Source: an uncultured Clostridia bacterium (lineage in GTDB: Bacteria > Bacillota > Clostridia > Christensenellales > Borkfalkiaceae). Taken from it: DNA of 15,012 nt. Below are positions 1 to 6,176 of the stretch, piece by piece (positions within the stretch are counted from its first letter, which is position 1; the number at the start of each line of letters is the position of its first letter). Both the position numbers and the translations under genes were made by a program. The stretch covers positions 1 to 15,012 of the forward strand of contig CAMORY010000036.1 of assembly GCA_946624395.1 (NCBI GenBank). Reading direction: 5' to 3'. The notes under the pieces were generated by a model. That model was given only the letters and a program-made list of their open reading frames with translations. It made no database searches and was not told the DNA's origin.

Positions 1-533
1 CGGGTATTGCGGGGGTTTTGATAGCGATGGGTAAACTTTACCGCACCCGCCGCGATTTAACTGATATAGCCAACGGGCTTGGCAGCGACGTAGCCTATAT
101 GCTTAACGGCGGCTTTGCCGTTATAAAAGACAGGGGCGAAATAGTAGAGCGTGTGCCGAACGTAAAAAGCAAGTTCTATCTTTTAATAGTTGCGGGAAGC
201 AAAGGCGTTTCCACAAGCGAAAGTTATAAAGGGTACGATAAATTAGGCAAGTCCCACAGGAAACGCACGGCGGCGGCAGTAGGCTTTTTGCGGGAAAGGG
301 ATTTTGACAACTTTTTCAAGGCGCTAAAAAACGATTTATATTTTAGTTCGGCGCAAATCTTGCCCGAAATAAAAGAAACGCTTACGCGTTTAAAAAAGTT
401 CGGCGCGGCGGTTATGACGGGCAGCGGTTCGGCAGTCTACGGGATATATAAGACTAAAAAGGAACGCGATAAAGCGTATAAAGCGCTTTTTGCCGACTAC
501 GGCGACAGGCTTATAAAAGCGACAACGTTATAA
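1..533 (+). CDS. ispE: 4-diphosphocytidyl-2-C-methyl-D-erythritol kinase, 3' part
   Basis: This is the C-terminal part of the GHMP-family kinase that phosphorylates the 2-hydroxyl of CDP-methylerythritol with ATP, a cytoplasmic step of the MEP isoprenoid pathway. The gene enters from the left edge, so the start and the first part of the kinase fold are missing. The reading frame is open from base 3, beginning GIAGVLIAMGKLY, which fits the helix at the end of the Gly-Ser-rich ATP-binding motif. It continues with LGSDVAYML, where the Asp is the expected catalytic residue, and later MTGSGSAVYGIY, the C-terminal GHMP motif. The TAA stop lies at 531-533. In many Clostridia ispE sits just upstream of spoIIR, as here. 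The internal ATG at base 26 is not a start. Confidence is high for the family, and the gene is truncated only by the window edge. Confidence 0.93.
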   Translation, partial: GIAGVLIAMGKLYRTRRDLTDIANGLGSDVAYMLNGGFAVIKDRGEIVERVPNVKSKFYLLIVAGSKGVSTSESYKGYDKLGKSHRKRTAAAVGFLRERDFDNFFKALKNDLYFSSAQILPEIKETLTRLKKFGAAVMTGSGSAVYGIYKTKKERDKAYKALFADYGDRLIKATTL

Positions 534-576
534 GGTAAAGTTTTTCAAAAATTAAATTAAAAACGGTGAACGGCTA

Positions 577-615
577 CACGCCCCCGCAAGTTTTGCGGGG
601 GCGTGAAAATTTTTA
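577..615 (+). terminator. Rho-independent terminator after ispE
   Basis: A perfect 13-bp stem (577-589 paired with 593-605, C-rich left arm and G-rich right arm) closes a 3-nt loop and is followed by AAAATTTTT. It separates ispE from the sporulation genes and lies directly upstream of the forespore promoter. Confidence 0.9.
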
Positions 616-622
616 AATGGCG

Positions 623-651
623 GTATAAATTTAAAGCGGTATGGAAATAAT
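623..651 (+). promoter_or_regulatory. Forespore sigma-F/sigma-G type promoter for spoIIR
   Basis: A -35 box GTATA (623-627) is followed by a 15-nt spacer and a -10 box GGAAATAAT (643-651). This fits the B. subtilis sigma-F pattern GYATA-N15-GGNNANANT at every fixed position. In B. subtilis spoIIR is a sigma-F gene, so position and family agree. Sigma-G has a related but distinct -10 preference, so sigma-F is the better reading. The expected transcript start is near 657-659, which rules out a start codon at 641. Confidence 0.75.
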
Positions 652-688
652 GGGAGTATTCTTAATTGCAGTAAAGGAACGGAAAAAA

Positions 689-1213
689 ATGAAGAAATTC
701 AGCATAGGTTTAACTCTTATTCTTTTAATAGCGTTGTCGGCGGTGGCGGTAGTCGGCAAAGACGACTATCCCGCTTATACCGAATATTTGAGAATACATA
801 TCCGCGCCGATTCCAACGAGACGCAGGCGCAGGCGGTAAAATACAAGGTGAAAGACGCGGTAGTCGCCTATCTTACGCCCTATATTGCCGAGTGCGATAC
901 GAAAAGCAAAGCCGAAAGTATGATAGAAAACAGGCTTTCCGATATAGAAGCGGTTGCGGATAAAGTTCTTTGCGAACAGGGTTTTACCTACAAGTCGCGC
1001 GCTAAAATCAATAACGAGAAATTCCCGACGAGAAATTACGGCGATTATACGCTGGAACAGGGCTATTACGATGCGTTGATTTTAGAACTCGGCAGCGGCA
1101 AGGGCGACAACTGGTGGTGCGTAGTGTACCCGCCGCTTTGTTTTACGGGTGCGGGAACTCATTACGCGTACAGAAGTAAAATTCTTGAAATCGTGAAGGA
1201 CTTTTTCGGATAA
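689..1213 (+). CDS. spoIIR: Stage II sporulation protein R
   Basis: SpoIIR is the forespore-made, exported signal that activates the SpoIIGA protease across the intermembrane space, leading to pro-sigma-E processing in the mother cell. Counting from this start the protein has 174 residues. Residues 1-23 form a signal or anchor segment (MKKFSIGLTLILLIALSAV), followed by the family motif LRIHIRADSNETQAQAVKY at about 34-52 and a conserved aromatic C-terminal half containing WWCVVYPPLCF. A longer in-frame start at 641 exists, but it overlaps the -10 region of the sigma-F-like promoter and has no good ribosome binding site. The ATG at 689 follows AAAGGA by about ten bases and starts directly with the signal sequence. 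The gene is 22 bp upstream of sleB with no terminator between them, suggesting a shared transcript. Confidence 0.93.
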   Translation: MKKFSIGLTLILLIALSAVAVVGKDDYPAYTEYLRIHIRADSNETQAQAVKYKVKDAVVAYLTPYIAECDTKSKAESMIENRLSDIEAVADKVLCEQGFTYKSRAKINNEKFPTRNYGDYTLEQGYYDALILELGSGKGDNWWCVVYPPLCFTGAGTHYAYRSKILEIVKDFFG

Positions 1214-1235
1214 ACGGGGTAAAAAGGAGAGTAAA

Positions 1236-1925
1236 ATGAAAAAAACTTTTAGGACTTTAGCGCTTGTTTTTGTGGCGGCGGTTATGGCGTTTTCGGTAAG
1301 CGCTTTCGTGTACCCAAGTACTGAAACGGCGTACGCGGCGGTTATAAAACAGGGAAGTAAAGGCGAAACGGTCAAAAAAATTCAGCAAAAGTTAAAAAAC
1401 TGGGGCTACTATAGCGGCACGGTAGACGGGATATTCGGTGCTAAAACCACGGCGGCTGTCAAACTGTTTCAGAAGAAGAACGGACTGACCGTCGACGGCG
1501 TAGTGGGTGCAAAAACCCTTGCGGCTTTGGGAATAAGCGCCGCGTCGTCTTCCGGCGCGACGTCGTCGTACAGCAGTTCCGACGTTAACCTTTTAGCACA
1601 CTTGATTTACGGCGAAGCGCGCGGGGAAACGTACGTGGGACAAGTAGCGGTGGGCGCTGTGGTTATGAACAGAATAAAAAGTTCGTCTTTTCCGAACACG
1701 ATGGCGGGCGTAATCTATCAGAGTTATGCGTTTACCGCGGTCGCCGACGGGCAGATAAATTTAACGCCCGACGCCAACGCCAAAAAGGCGGCGCAGGACG
1801 CTATGAACGGTTGGGACCCGACCTACGGCGCGATATATTATTACAATCCGAAGACGGCGACAAGTCAATGGATATTTTCAAGGCAGACAACCATTACCAT
1901 AGGTAATCACGTGTTCGCAAAATAA
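1236..1925 (+). CDS. sleB: Spore cortex-lytic enzyme SleB
   Basis: SleB is a lytic transglycosylase that cuts muramic-delta-lactam-containing cortex peptidoglycan during germination; it is made in the forespore and stored in the dormant spore. The 229-residue protein has a signal peptide (1-34, cleavage likely after AYA), a peptidoglycan-binding type 1 domain at about 37-98 (VDGIFGAKTTAAVKLFQ, VDGVVGAKTLAALG), a Ser-rich linker at about 101-115, and a Hydrolase_2 domain from about 117. The predicted catalytic residue is Glu127 in HLIYGEARGE. Further family signatures are VAVGAVVMNRI, a Phe-Thr-Ala-Val segment, and a closing IGNHVF. The start has a strong AAAAAGGAGA site at 1221-1230. Eleven bases separate it from ypeB, its usual partner. 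Confidence 0.96.
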   Translation: MKKTFRTLALVFVAAVMAFSVSAFVYPSTETAYAAVIKQGSKGETVKKIQQKLKNWGYYSGTVDGIFGAKTTAAVKLFQKKNGLTVDGVVGAKTLAALGISAASSSGATSSYSSSDVNLLAHLIYGEARGETYVGQVAVGAVVMNRIKSSSFPNTMAGVIYQSYAFTAVADGQINLTPDANAKKAAQDAMNGWDPTYGAIYYYNPKTATSQWIFSRQTTITIGNHVFAK

Positions 1926-1936
1926 GGGGGAAAAGT

Positions 1937-3436
1937 ATGGAAGACAAGAACGAGAAAAGGCTTAAAAAAGAGCACGCCAAAGCCGAGCGCTATAAGGCAA
2001 AAGCCGCCGCGCGCCGCGAGAAGATAAGAAAAAAAGCGGAAAAGAAAGAGCAGCGCGAATATTGTAAGCAAGAGCGCCAAAGGCTTAAAAAAGAGCAAAA
2101 AGGTAAACCCGACGGCGTTAGGCGCGGGCTGATTGCGGCGGTTATAACTCTCGCGATTTCCACCGCCGTTTTAAGCGGGGTTTTAGCGTACGGCAATTTT
2201 TATTCGGAAGTTTCGGACAGTACGCTTGAAACGGGATATAGGAAATCCTTTTACGATACCGTGGTGCAGGTTGACAATATGGATTTAAATCTTTCCAAGG
2301 CGCTTGCGAGTAAAGACGAAAGGGCGGTGCAGACCTATTTAATCGACCTTGCGGTCAACAGCGAACTTGCGGAGAACAATCTTCAGCAACTGCCGATAGA
2401 AGACGAGAATAAATTTTATACGACTAAAATAGTCAATCAGGTGGGCGATTTCGCAAAATACCTGAATAAAAAACTCGTGATGGGCGAAGAACTTTCCGCT
2501 ACCGATTACGAAAATCTGAAAAATCTTTATAACGCCAACTTGGCGCTTAAAAACGCCTTGCAGTCGGCTATGCGGAATATGGACGGGGATTATAATTTTT
2601 CGGATATGGGCAAAGCGTTCGGCGGCAACGCGCTTTTGGATAATTTCAACAGACTTCAGGAACTTTCCGTAGAATACCCCGAACTTATCTACGACGGACC
2701 GTTTTCGGACGGCAAAGACGCGCGCGAGATAAAAGGGCTTTCGGGTGAAAAGATAACTTCAAGCGAAGCGGAAGACATTTTTACCGAGTATTTTGCGGAG
2801 TATTCGCCAAAAAACGTGCGTTCTGCGGGTAAAAGCACGGGGGCGATAACGACTTTCGGCGTGCAGGCGGAAATAAAGGGCGAAACGGCGTACGCGCAGA
2901 TTTCCGAAACGGGCGGTAAGTTGATAATGTACGCTTACGCGGGCAGTTGCAGGGCGGTAAATTACGAGCAGTACTACCTTACCGAAAAGGCGCTTGCGTT
3001 TTTGGAAAAGTTGGGTTTTAACGATATGCGCGCCGTTTGGGTAAACCTTAATAACAACGTTTACACGATAAATTTCGCGCCCGAAATAAGCGGCGCGGTA
3101 ATATATCCCGACCTTGTAAAAATCAGGTTATGTGCGGAAACGGGTATGATAATCGGGCTTGAAGCGACGAGTTATTACACTAACCACATAGAGCGCGAAA
3201 TAGCAAAGCCTAATCTTTCCGCGTCGGAAGCGCGCGCAAAAGTTTCGGAAGATATAGCGACCGAAACGGTACGGCTTGCGGTAGTGCCTGTGGGCGACAG
3301 CGCGGAAAAACTGTGCTACGAGTTTTCGGGCGAATTAAACGGCGAAACCTATTACGTGTATATTGACGCTATAAACGGCAGACAGGTGGAAATGTTTAAG
3401 GTGATAGAGTCTGAAGAAGGTTCGCTTTTAATGTAG
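1937..3436 (+). CDS. ypeB: Germination protein YpeB with a long charged N-terminal extension
   Basis: YpeB is a forespore membrane protein needed for SleB to be made, placed and kept stable in the spore; the two depend on each other. This copy has 499 residues. Residues 1-62 are almost all Lys, Glu, Arg, Ala and Gln, probably a charged cytoplasmic helix. A single transmembrane segment spans about 63-85. The outer part holds the YpeB core, with NLQQLP, VNQVGDFAKYL and ELIYDGPFSDG, followed by PepSY-like repeats to the C terminus. B. subtilis YpeB starts nearly at its membrane segment, so the extension is unusual. The ATG follows AGGGGGAAAA by a few bases. It is third in the spoIIR-sleB-ypeB cluster and ends shortly before a strong terminator. 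Confidence 0.95.
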   Translation: MEDKNEKRLKKEHAKAERYKAKAAARREKIRKKAEKKEQREYCKQERQRLKKEQKGKPDGVRRGLIAAVITLAISTAVLSGVLAYGNFYSEVSDSTLETGYRKSFYDTVVQVDNMDLNLSKALASKDERAVQTYLIDLAVNSELAENNLQQLPIEDENKFYTTKIVNQVGDFAKYLNKKLVMGEELSATDYENLKNLYNANLALKNALQSAMRNMDGDYNFSDMGKAFGGNALLDNFNRLQELSVEYPELIYDGPFSDGKDAREIKGLSGEKITSSEAEDIFTEYFAEYSPKNVRSAGKSTGAITTFGVQAEIKGETAYAQISETGGKLIMYAYAGSCRAVNYEQYYLTEKALAFLEKLGFNDMRAVWVNLNNNVYTINFAPEISGAVIYPDLVKIRLCAETGMIIGLEATSYYTNHIEREIAKPNLSASEARAKVSEDIATETVRLAVVPVGDSAEKLCYEFSGELNGETYYVYIDAINGRQVEMFKVIESEEGSLLM

Positions 3437-3450
3437 CGGACGAAAAGAAA

Positions 3451-3479
3451 TTGCAAATATTTTCAAAATAGTTTATAAT
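3451..3479 (+). promoter_or_regulatory. Sigma-A promoter for the ABC exporter genes
   Basis: TTGCAA (3451-3456), a 17-nt spacer and a perfect TATAAT (3474-3479). The predicted transcript start, about 3485-3487, lies inside the left arm of the ypeB terminator, so transcripts from here carry only a shortened hairpin and can reach the ABC genes. Confidence 0.75.
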
Positions 3480-3514
3480 AATACCGTTCGGAGTTTCCGA
3501 ACGGTATTATTTTA
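3477..3514 (+). terminator. Rho-independent terminator after ypeB
   Basis: A 16-bp perfect stem (3477-3492 with 3496-3511) has a 3-nt GTT loop; the T-rich outer strand of the stem supplies the T-run (TATTATTTTATT). It ends the sporulation transcript and overlaps the promoter of the next operon. Confidence 0.9.
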
Positions 3515-3528
3515 TTAAAGGGGTAGTT

Positions 3529-4416
3529 ATGGATTACGTTATCGAAACGCGCGGGCTTACCAAAAAATACGGCGAGAAAATAGCCGTAAACCAAGTGTTC
3601 GCGCACGTAAAAAAGGGCGACATTTACGGGCTTATCGGTAAAAACGGCGCGGGCAAAACCACTCTTATGAAATTGATTTTAGGGCTTGCCTTGCCAAACG
3701 CTGGCGAAATGCGCCTTTTCGGCAACTCGTATTTAGACGCGGGGCGTAAGAAAATCGGGTCTTTGATAGAAGCACCCGCACTTTTCAAAAACGAAAGCGC
3801 GTTCGAAAATATGAAGCGGTTTTCATATTTAGCGCCGACTTCGGACGACGAAATCAAGCGGCTTTTGGATTTTGTGGGAATAGGGAATACGGGTAATAAG
3901 AAAGTCGGTTCGTTCTCTCTCGGTATGAAGCAGCGCCTTGGTATTGCGATAGCGCTTTTGGGCAATCCCGAACTGCTTATTTTAGACGAACCGATAAACG
4001 GGCTTGACCCCGCGGGAATAAAGGAAGTACGAGATTTGATAGTGGATTTAAACCATAAGGGCATAACGTTTATGATTTCCAGCCATATTTTAGACGAACT
4101 CGGCAAAATCGCCACGACGTACGGAATAGTAAACGACGGCGTTTTGGAAGAAATTTCCGCGGAAGATTTACGGAACAACTGCCGTTCGGCGCTTAAGATA
4201 GTGGTGGGCGACGCGGTAAAAGCGACCGCCGCTATAACGGCAAATTTCCCCGACGCGGAATTTACCGTAAGCGATAATATGATAGAAATCACTTCTGAAG
4301 TGAAAGACGCTTCGGTTATAAATAAAGCGCTGGTAAAAGCCGACGTCGCCGTGTACGAGATTGTGAACGAAAAGGTGGAGTTCGAAGATTATTTTATCGC
4401 AAGGTTGGGTAAATAA
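3529..4416 (+). CDS. ABC transporter ATP-binding protein (bacitracin/antibiotic-type exporter)
   Basis: This is the ATPase subunit of an ABC-2 type exporter, working at the inner face of the membrane with the permease encoded next. The 295-residue protein has Walker A GKNGAGKTT (37-45, Lys43), an SLIEAPALF segment at the Q-loop with Glu where Gln is usual (common in the BcrA-like group), the signature SFSLGMKQR (128-136), Walker B LLILDEP with Glu154, D-loop GLDP and the switch His186 in SSHILDE. The C-terminal 80 residues are a family-specific extension of the BcrA/CcmA type. The start follows AAAGGGG (3517-3523). One base separates it from the permease, so the two are translationally coupled. 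The substrate cannot be told; peptide antibiotic defence is typical of the family. Confidence 0.93.
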   Translation: MDYVIETRGLTKKYGEKIAVNQVFAHVKKGDIYGLIGKNGAGKTTLMKLILGLALPNAGEMRLFGNSYLDAGRKKIGSLIEAPALFKNESAFENMKRFSYLAPTSDDEIKRLLDFVGIGNTGNKKVGSFSLGMKQRLGIAIALLGNPELLILDEPINGLDPAGIKEVRDLIVDLNHKGITFMISSHILDELGKIATTYGIVNDGVLEEISAEDLRNNCRSALKIVVGDAVKATAAITANFPDAEFTVSDNMIEITSEVKDASVINKALVKADVAVYEIVNEKVEFEDYFIARLGK

Positions 4417-4417
4417 T

Positions 4418-5182
4418 ATGAAAAATTTATTAAAATTTGAATTCCGTAAATTAAGAAGCCAAAAATCCTTTTATATAAGCCTTGTCATAATGGCGGCGAT
4501 GATTTTAATAACGGGTATATCGTATAAGATACTTCTGGAACACTCGGACGCTATTGAAGAAATGGCGGGGCAAGCGTTGCCGAAAACGTTTACGGCGTTT
4601 TTGTTGCTGTTTGTTTCCGCAAGTATGTTTTCTATGCTTGGCGCGATTTTTACGTCCATCACGGTGTGCGACGATTACGAAAGCCAGATAGTAAAGAATA
4701 TTTTTGCCCGCGGCTATTCGAGAACCGATTATTATTTTGCCAAACTCATATACGTGTTTGTCGCAACTACTTTGATGTTCTTGTTCGCTTTGGCGGTAAG
4801 CGCGGTGGCGGGCATAGCGTTTTTTGGGTTTGAAAGCGCAAGCGGCAAGATTGTTATCCTGCTTTTAGGTCAGTACGCGGTATGTATGGCGGGCGTTGCT
4901 ATGAGTTTTGCTATTTCTTCGGCAATAAAGAAACTCGGCGGCGCGATTGCTGCGAATATTATAGTGCCTATCGTAATTCCGCTCGTGTTGCAACTTGGCG
5001 ATTCCTTGCTTAAAATAAAGGATTTCAAAATCGAAAGCGTGTGGACGGATTCCTTTTTAACAAGTCTTATGAACGCAGACGTTTCAACGAGCAGAATAGT
5101 CGTTTGTATTCTCGGCGCTGTTGCGTACGCCGCGGCGTTTATTGCGGCGGGTTTTGCGGCAACTAAAAGGGCGGAAGTTTAA
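4418..5182 (+). CDS. ABC-2 family transporter permease
   Basis: This is the membrane subunit paired with the preceding ATPase. The 254-residue protein starts with a short basic cytoplasmic head (MKNLLKFEFRKLRSQKSF), a pattern shared by ABC-2 permeases of the BcrB type. About six hydrophobic segments follow, roughly at residues 18-36, 58-82, 107-133, 144-168, 176-192 and 226-250. The DYESQIVKNIFARGYSRTDYYFAK stretch between segments 2 and 3 is the cytoplasmic coupling region typical of this family. No sensor kinase or response regulator gene, which often accompanies such exporters, is present in the window. The transported compound is unknown. Confidence 0.88.
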   Translation: MKNLLKFEFRKLRSQKSFYISLVIMAAMILITGISYKILLEHSDAIEEMAGQALPKTFTAFLLLFVSASMFSMLGAIFTSITVCDDYESQIVKNIFARGYSRTDYYFAKLIYVFVATTLMFLFALAVSAVAGIAFFGFESASGKIVILLLGQYAVCMAGVAMSFAISSAIKKLGGAIAANIIVPIVIPLVLQLGDSLLKIKDFKIESVWTDSFLTSLMNADVSTSRIVVCILGAVAYAAAFIAAGFAATKRAEV

Positions 5183-5222
5183 CCGCAAGTATAGTTTACA
5201 GAATAAAAACAGAAAAAAATAC

Positions 5223-5253
5223 AACGCGCTGCTACGAAAGCAGCGCGTTTTCA
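5223..5253. terminator. Bidirectional terminator between the permease gene and a minus-strand gene
   Basis: An 11-bp perfect stem (5223-5233 with 5239-5249) has a 5-nt loop. On the plus strand it is followed by TTTTC. On the minus strand it is followed by a long T-run (complement of the A-run near 5214-5220), so it probably works better for the minus-strand gene, whose stop codon lies within it. Confidence 0.8.
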
Positions 5254-5495
5254 AGTATCAGTTTATCGAAATTTATTTTTTCCACAAAGTCGTCGGCTTT
5301 AAAGCGTACGTTGTTGTATTTGGCGTAGTTGAAAAGGTGGGTTTTAATTAAAACGGGGGTGGGGCAGTCAAGCGCTTCGCATATATCCCGAAGGTAATCG
5401 AAAAACAGAGAATAGTCGGTTAAACCTTCCCTTTCGTACACGAATTGCCGTATAATTTTACCGTTTTTAACGAGTTTTGCCCATATTCTTATCAT
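5232..5495 (-). CDS. Small conserved clostridial protein of unknown function
   Basis: An 87-residue acidic to neutral soluble protein starting MIRIWAKLVKNGKIIRQFVY and containing FFDYLRDICEALDCPTPVLIKTHL and ADDFVEKINFDKLIL. I recognise the pattern (an MIRIWAKL start, a central helix with a Cys-Glu-Ala-Leu-Asp motif, a DSFIESIDFDYL-like end) from many clostridial genomes, where it is a conserved hypothetical with no assigned role. An upstream in-frame ATG at 5531 would place a putative -10 box inside the gene; the ATG at 5495 has AGGT nine or so bases ahead and gives the family's usual N terminus. The TAG stop falls in the terminator hairpin at 5223-5249. There is no membrane segment and no recognisable catalytic motif. 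Confidence 0.75.
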   Translation of the reverse strand: MIRIWAKLVKNGKIIRQFVYEREGLTDYSLFFDYLRDICEALDCPTPVLIKTHLFNYAKYNNVRFKADDFVEKINFDKLILENALLS

Positions 5496-5515
5496 AATAG
5501 AATACCTACGGACAT

Positions 5516-5545
5516 ATTGTATCATAAACAATCTTAAAAAAGCAA
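5516..5545 (-). promoter_or_regulatory. Possible promoter of the small minus-strand gene
   Basis: Read on the minus strand, TTGCTT (5545-5540), an 18-nt spacer and TACAAT (5521-5516). An overlapping TATGAT could serve instead. The match is moderate, and the implied leader before the ATG at 5495 is very short, about 14 nt. Confidence 0.4.
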
Positions 5546-5577
5546 CTAAGTCTCGGCGGGAAATTGATTATATGCAA

Positions 5578-5606
5578 TTGACAAACGCCGCTGAAAAGTA
5601 TAAAAT
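5578..5606 (+). promoter_or_regulatory. Sigma-A promoter for the Lrp-aminotransferase pair
   Basis: A perfect TTGACA (5578-5583), a 17-nt spacer and TAAAAT (5601-5606), about 79 bases upstream of the regulator's start codon. A 7-bp inverted repeat (ACAAACG at 5581-5587 and CGTTTGT at 5656-5662) has its left half in the promoter and could be a looped operator, but it is short. Confidence 0.8.
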
Positions 5607-5684
5607 ATATATACTACCTTTATAAATGGGGTATAGTCCGCTTGTCGCGGAACGCCGTTTGTAAGGTGAAACGCGGGGTGGAAT

Positions 5685-6176
5685 ATGACTGATTTATCTA
5701 AACGTGTTTTAAAATTACTTTGTGAGAACGCCAGATATTCGTACGCCGAAATGGCGGATATTTTAGGCGAGAAAGAAGCGGCTGTGAAATCTGCGGTTGA
5801 AGAGTTGGAAAAGTCCAAGACCGTAGTGAAATACGCCGCCATTTTAAATACCGAAGTTTTGCCCGAAAAGAACGTTCAGGCTTTAATCGAAGTCAAGGTC
5901 GCGCCGCAGAAACTCAAAGGGTTTGAGTCCTGCGCGGAAGAAATTTACAATTTCCCCGAAGTACAGAGTTTATATTTGATGAGCGGGGGTTTTGACCTTG
6001 CCGTTTTCGTGGAAGATAAAGATATAGGCGCTATCGCTAAATTCGTTGCCGAAAAACTGTCCGTGTTAGACGGAATCGTCGGCGTGGCGACGCACTTTAT
6101 TCTTAAAAAGTATAAAATCGAAGGGCAGATAACCCGTCCCGCCCCCGCGCATAAAAGAGAAATTATTCAGGCATGA
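5685..6176 (+). CDS. Lrp/AsnC family transcriptional regulator
   Basis: This is a feast-or-famine type regulator, expected to bind DNA as dimers or octamers and respond to an amino acid. The 163-residue protein has an N-terminal winged helix-turn-helix (about 5-50, LSKRVLKLLCENARYSYAEM then an IL..KEAAVKSAVEELE recognition region) and a C-terminal RAM ligand-binding domain (about 65-145), with the characteristic SGGFDLAVFVE turn at 100-110. A basic tail follows (KYKIEGQITRPAP). The start follows GGGGTGG closely. Its last bases overlap the aminotransferase start as ATGA, so the two proteins are made together. The likely targets are its own promoter and the partner gene; the effector amino acid cannot be told. 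Confidence 0.92.
   Translation: MTDLSKRVLKLLCENARYSYAEMADILGEKEAAVKSAVEELEKSKTVVKYAAILNTEVLPEKNVQALIEVKVAPQKLKGFESCAEEIYNFPEVQSLYLMSGGFDLAVFVEDKDIGAIAKFVAEKLSVLDGIVGVATHFILKKYKIEGQITRPAPAHKREIIQA

Noticed and set aside
641..688. A longer spoIIR start at 641
   Set aside because: It lies inside the sigma-F-like -10 region, has no good ribosome binding site, and adds residues ahead of the signal sequence.
3624..4292. A 222-codon open frame on the minus strand inside the ABC ATPase gene
   Set aside because: It lies antisense to a clear ATPase with all motifs; Ser/Ile/Pro-rich and low in family-like features, as expected of a shadow frame.
5121..5351. A 76-codon plus-strand frame across the permease end and terminator
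   Set aside because: It overlaps a terminator and the coding region of the minus-strand conserved gene, with a low-complexity Arg/Lys-rich start.
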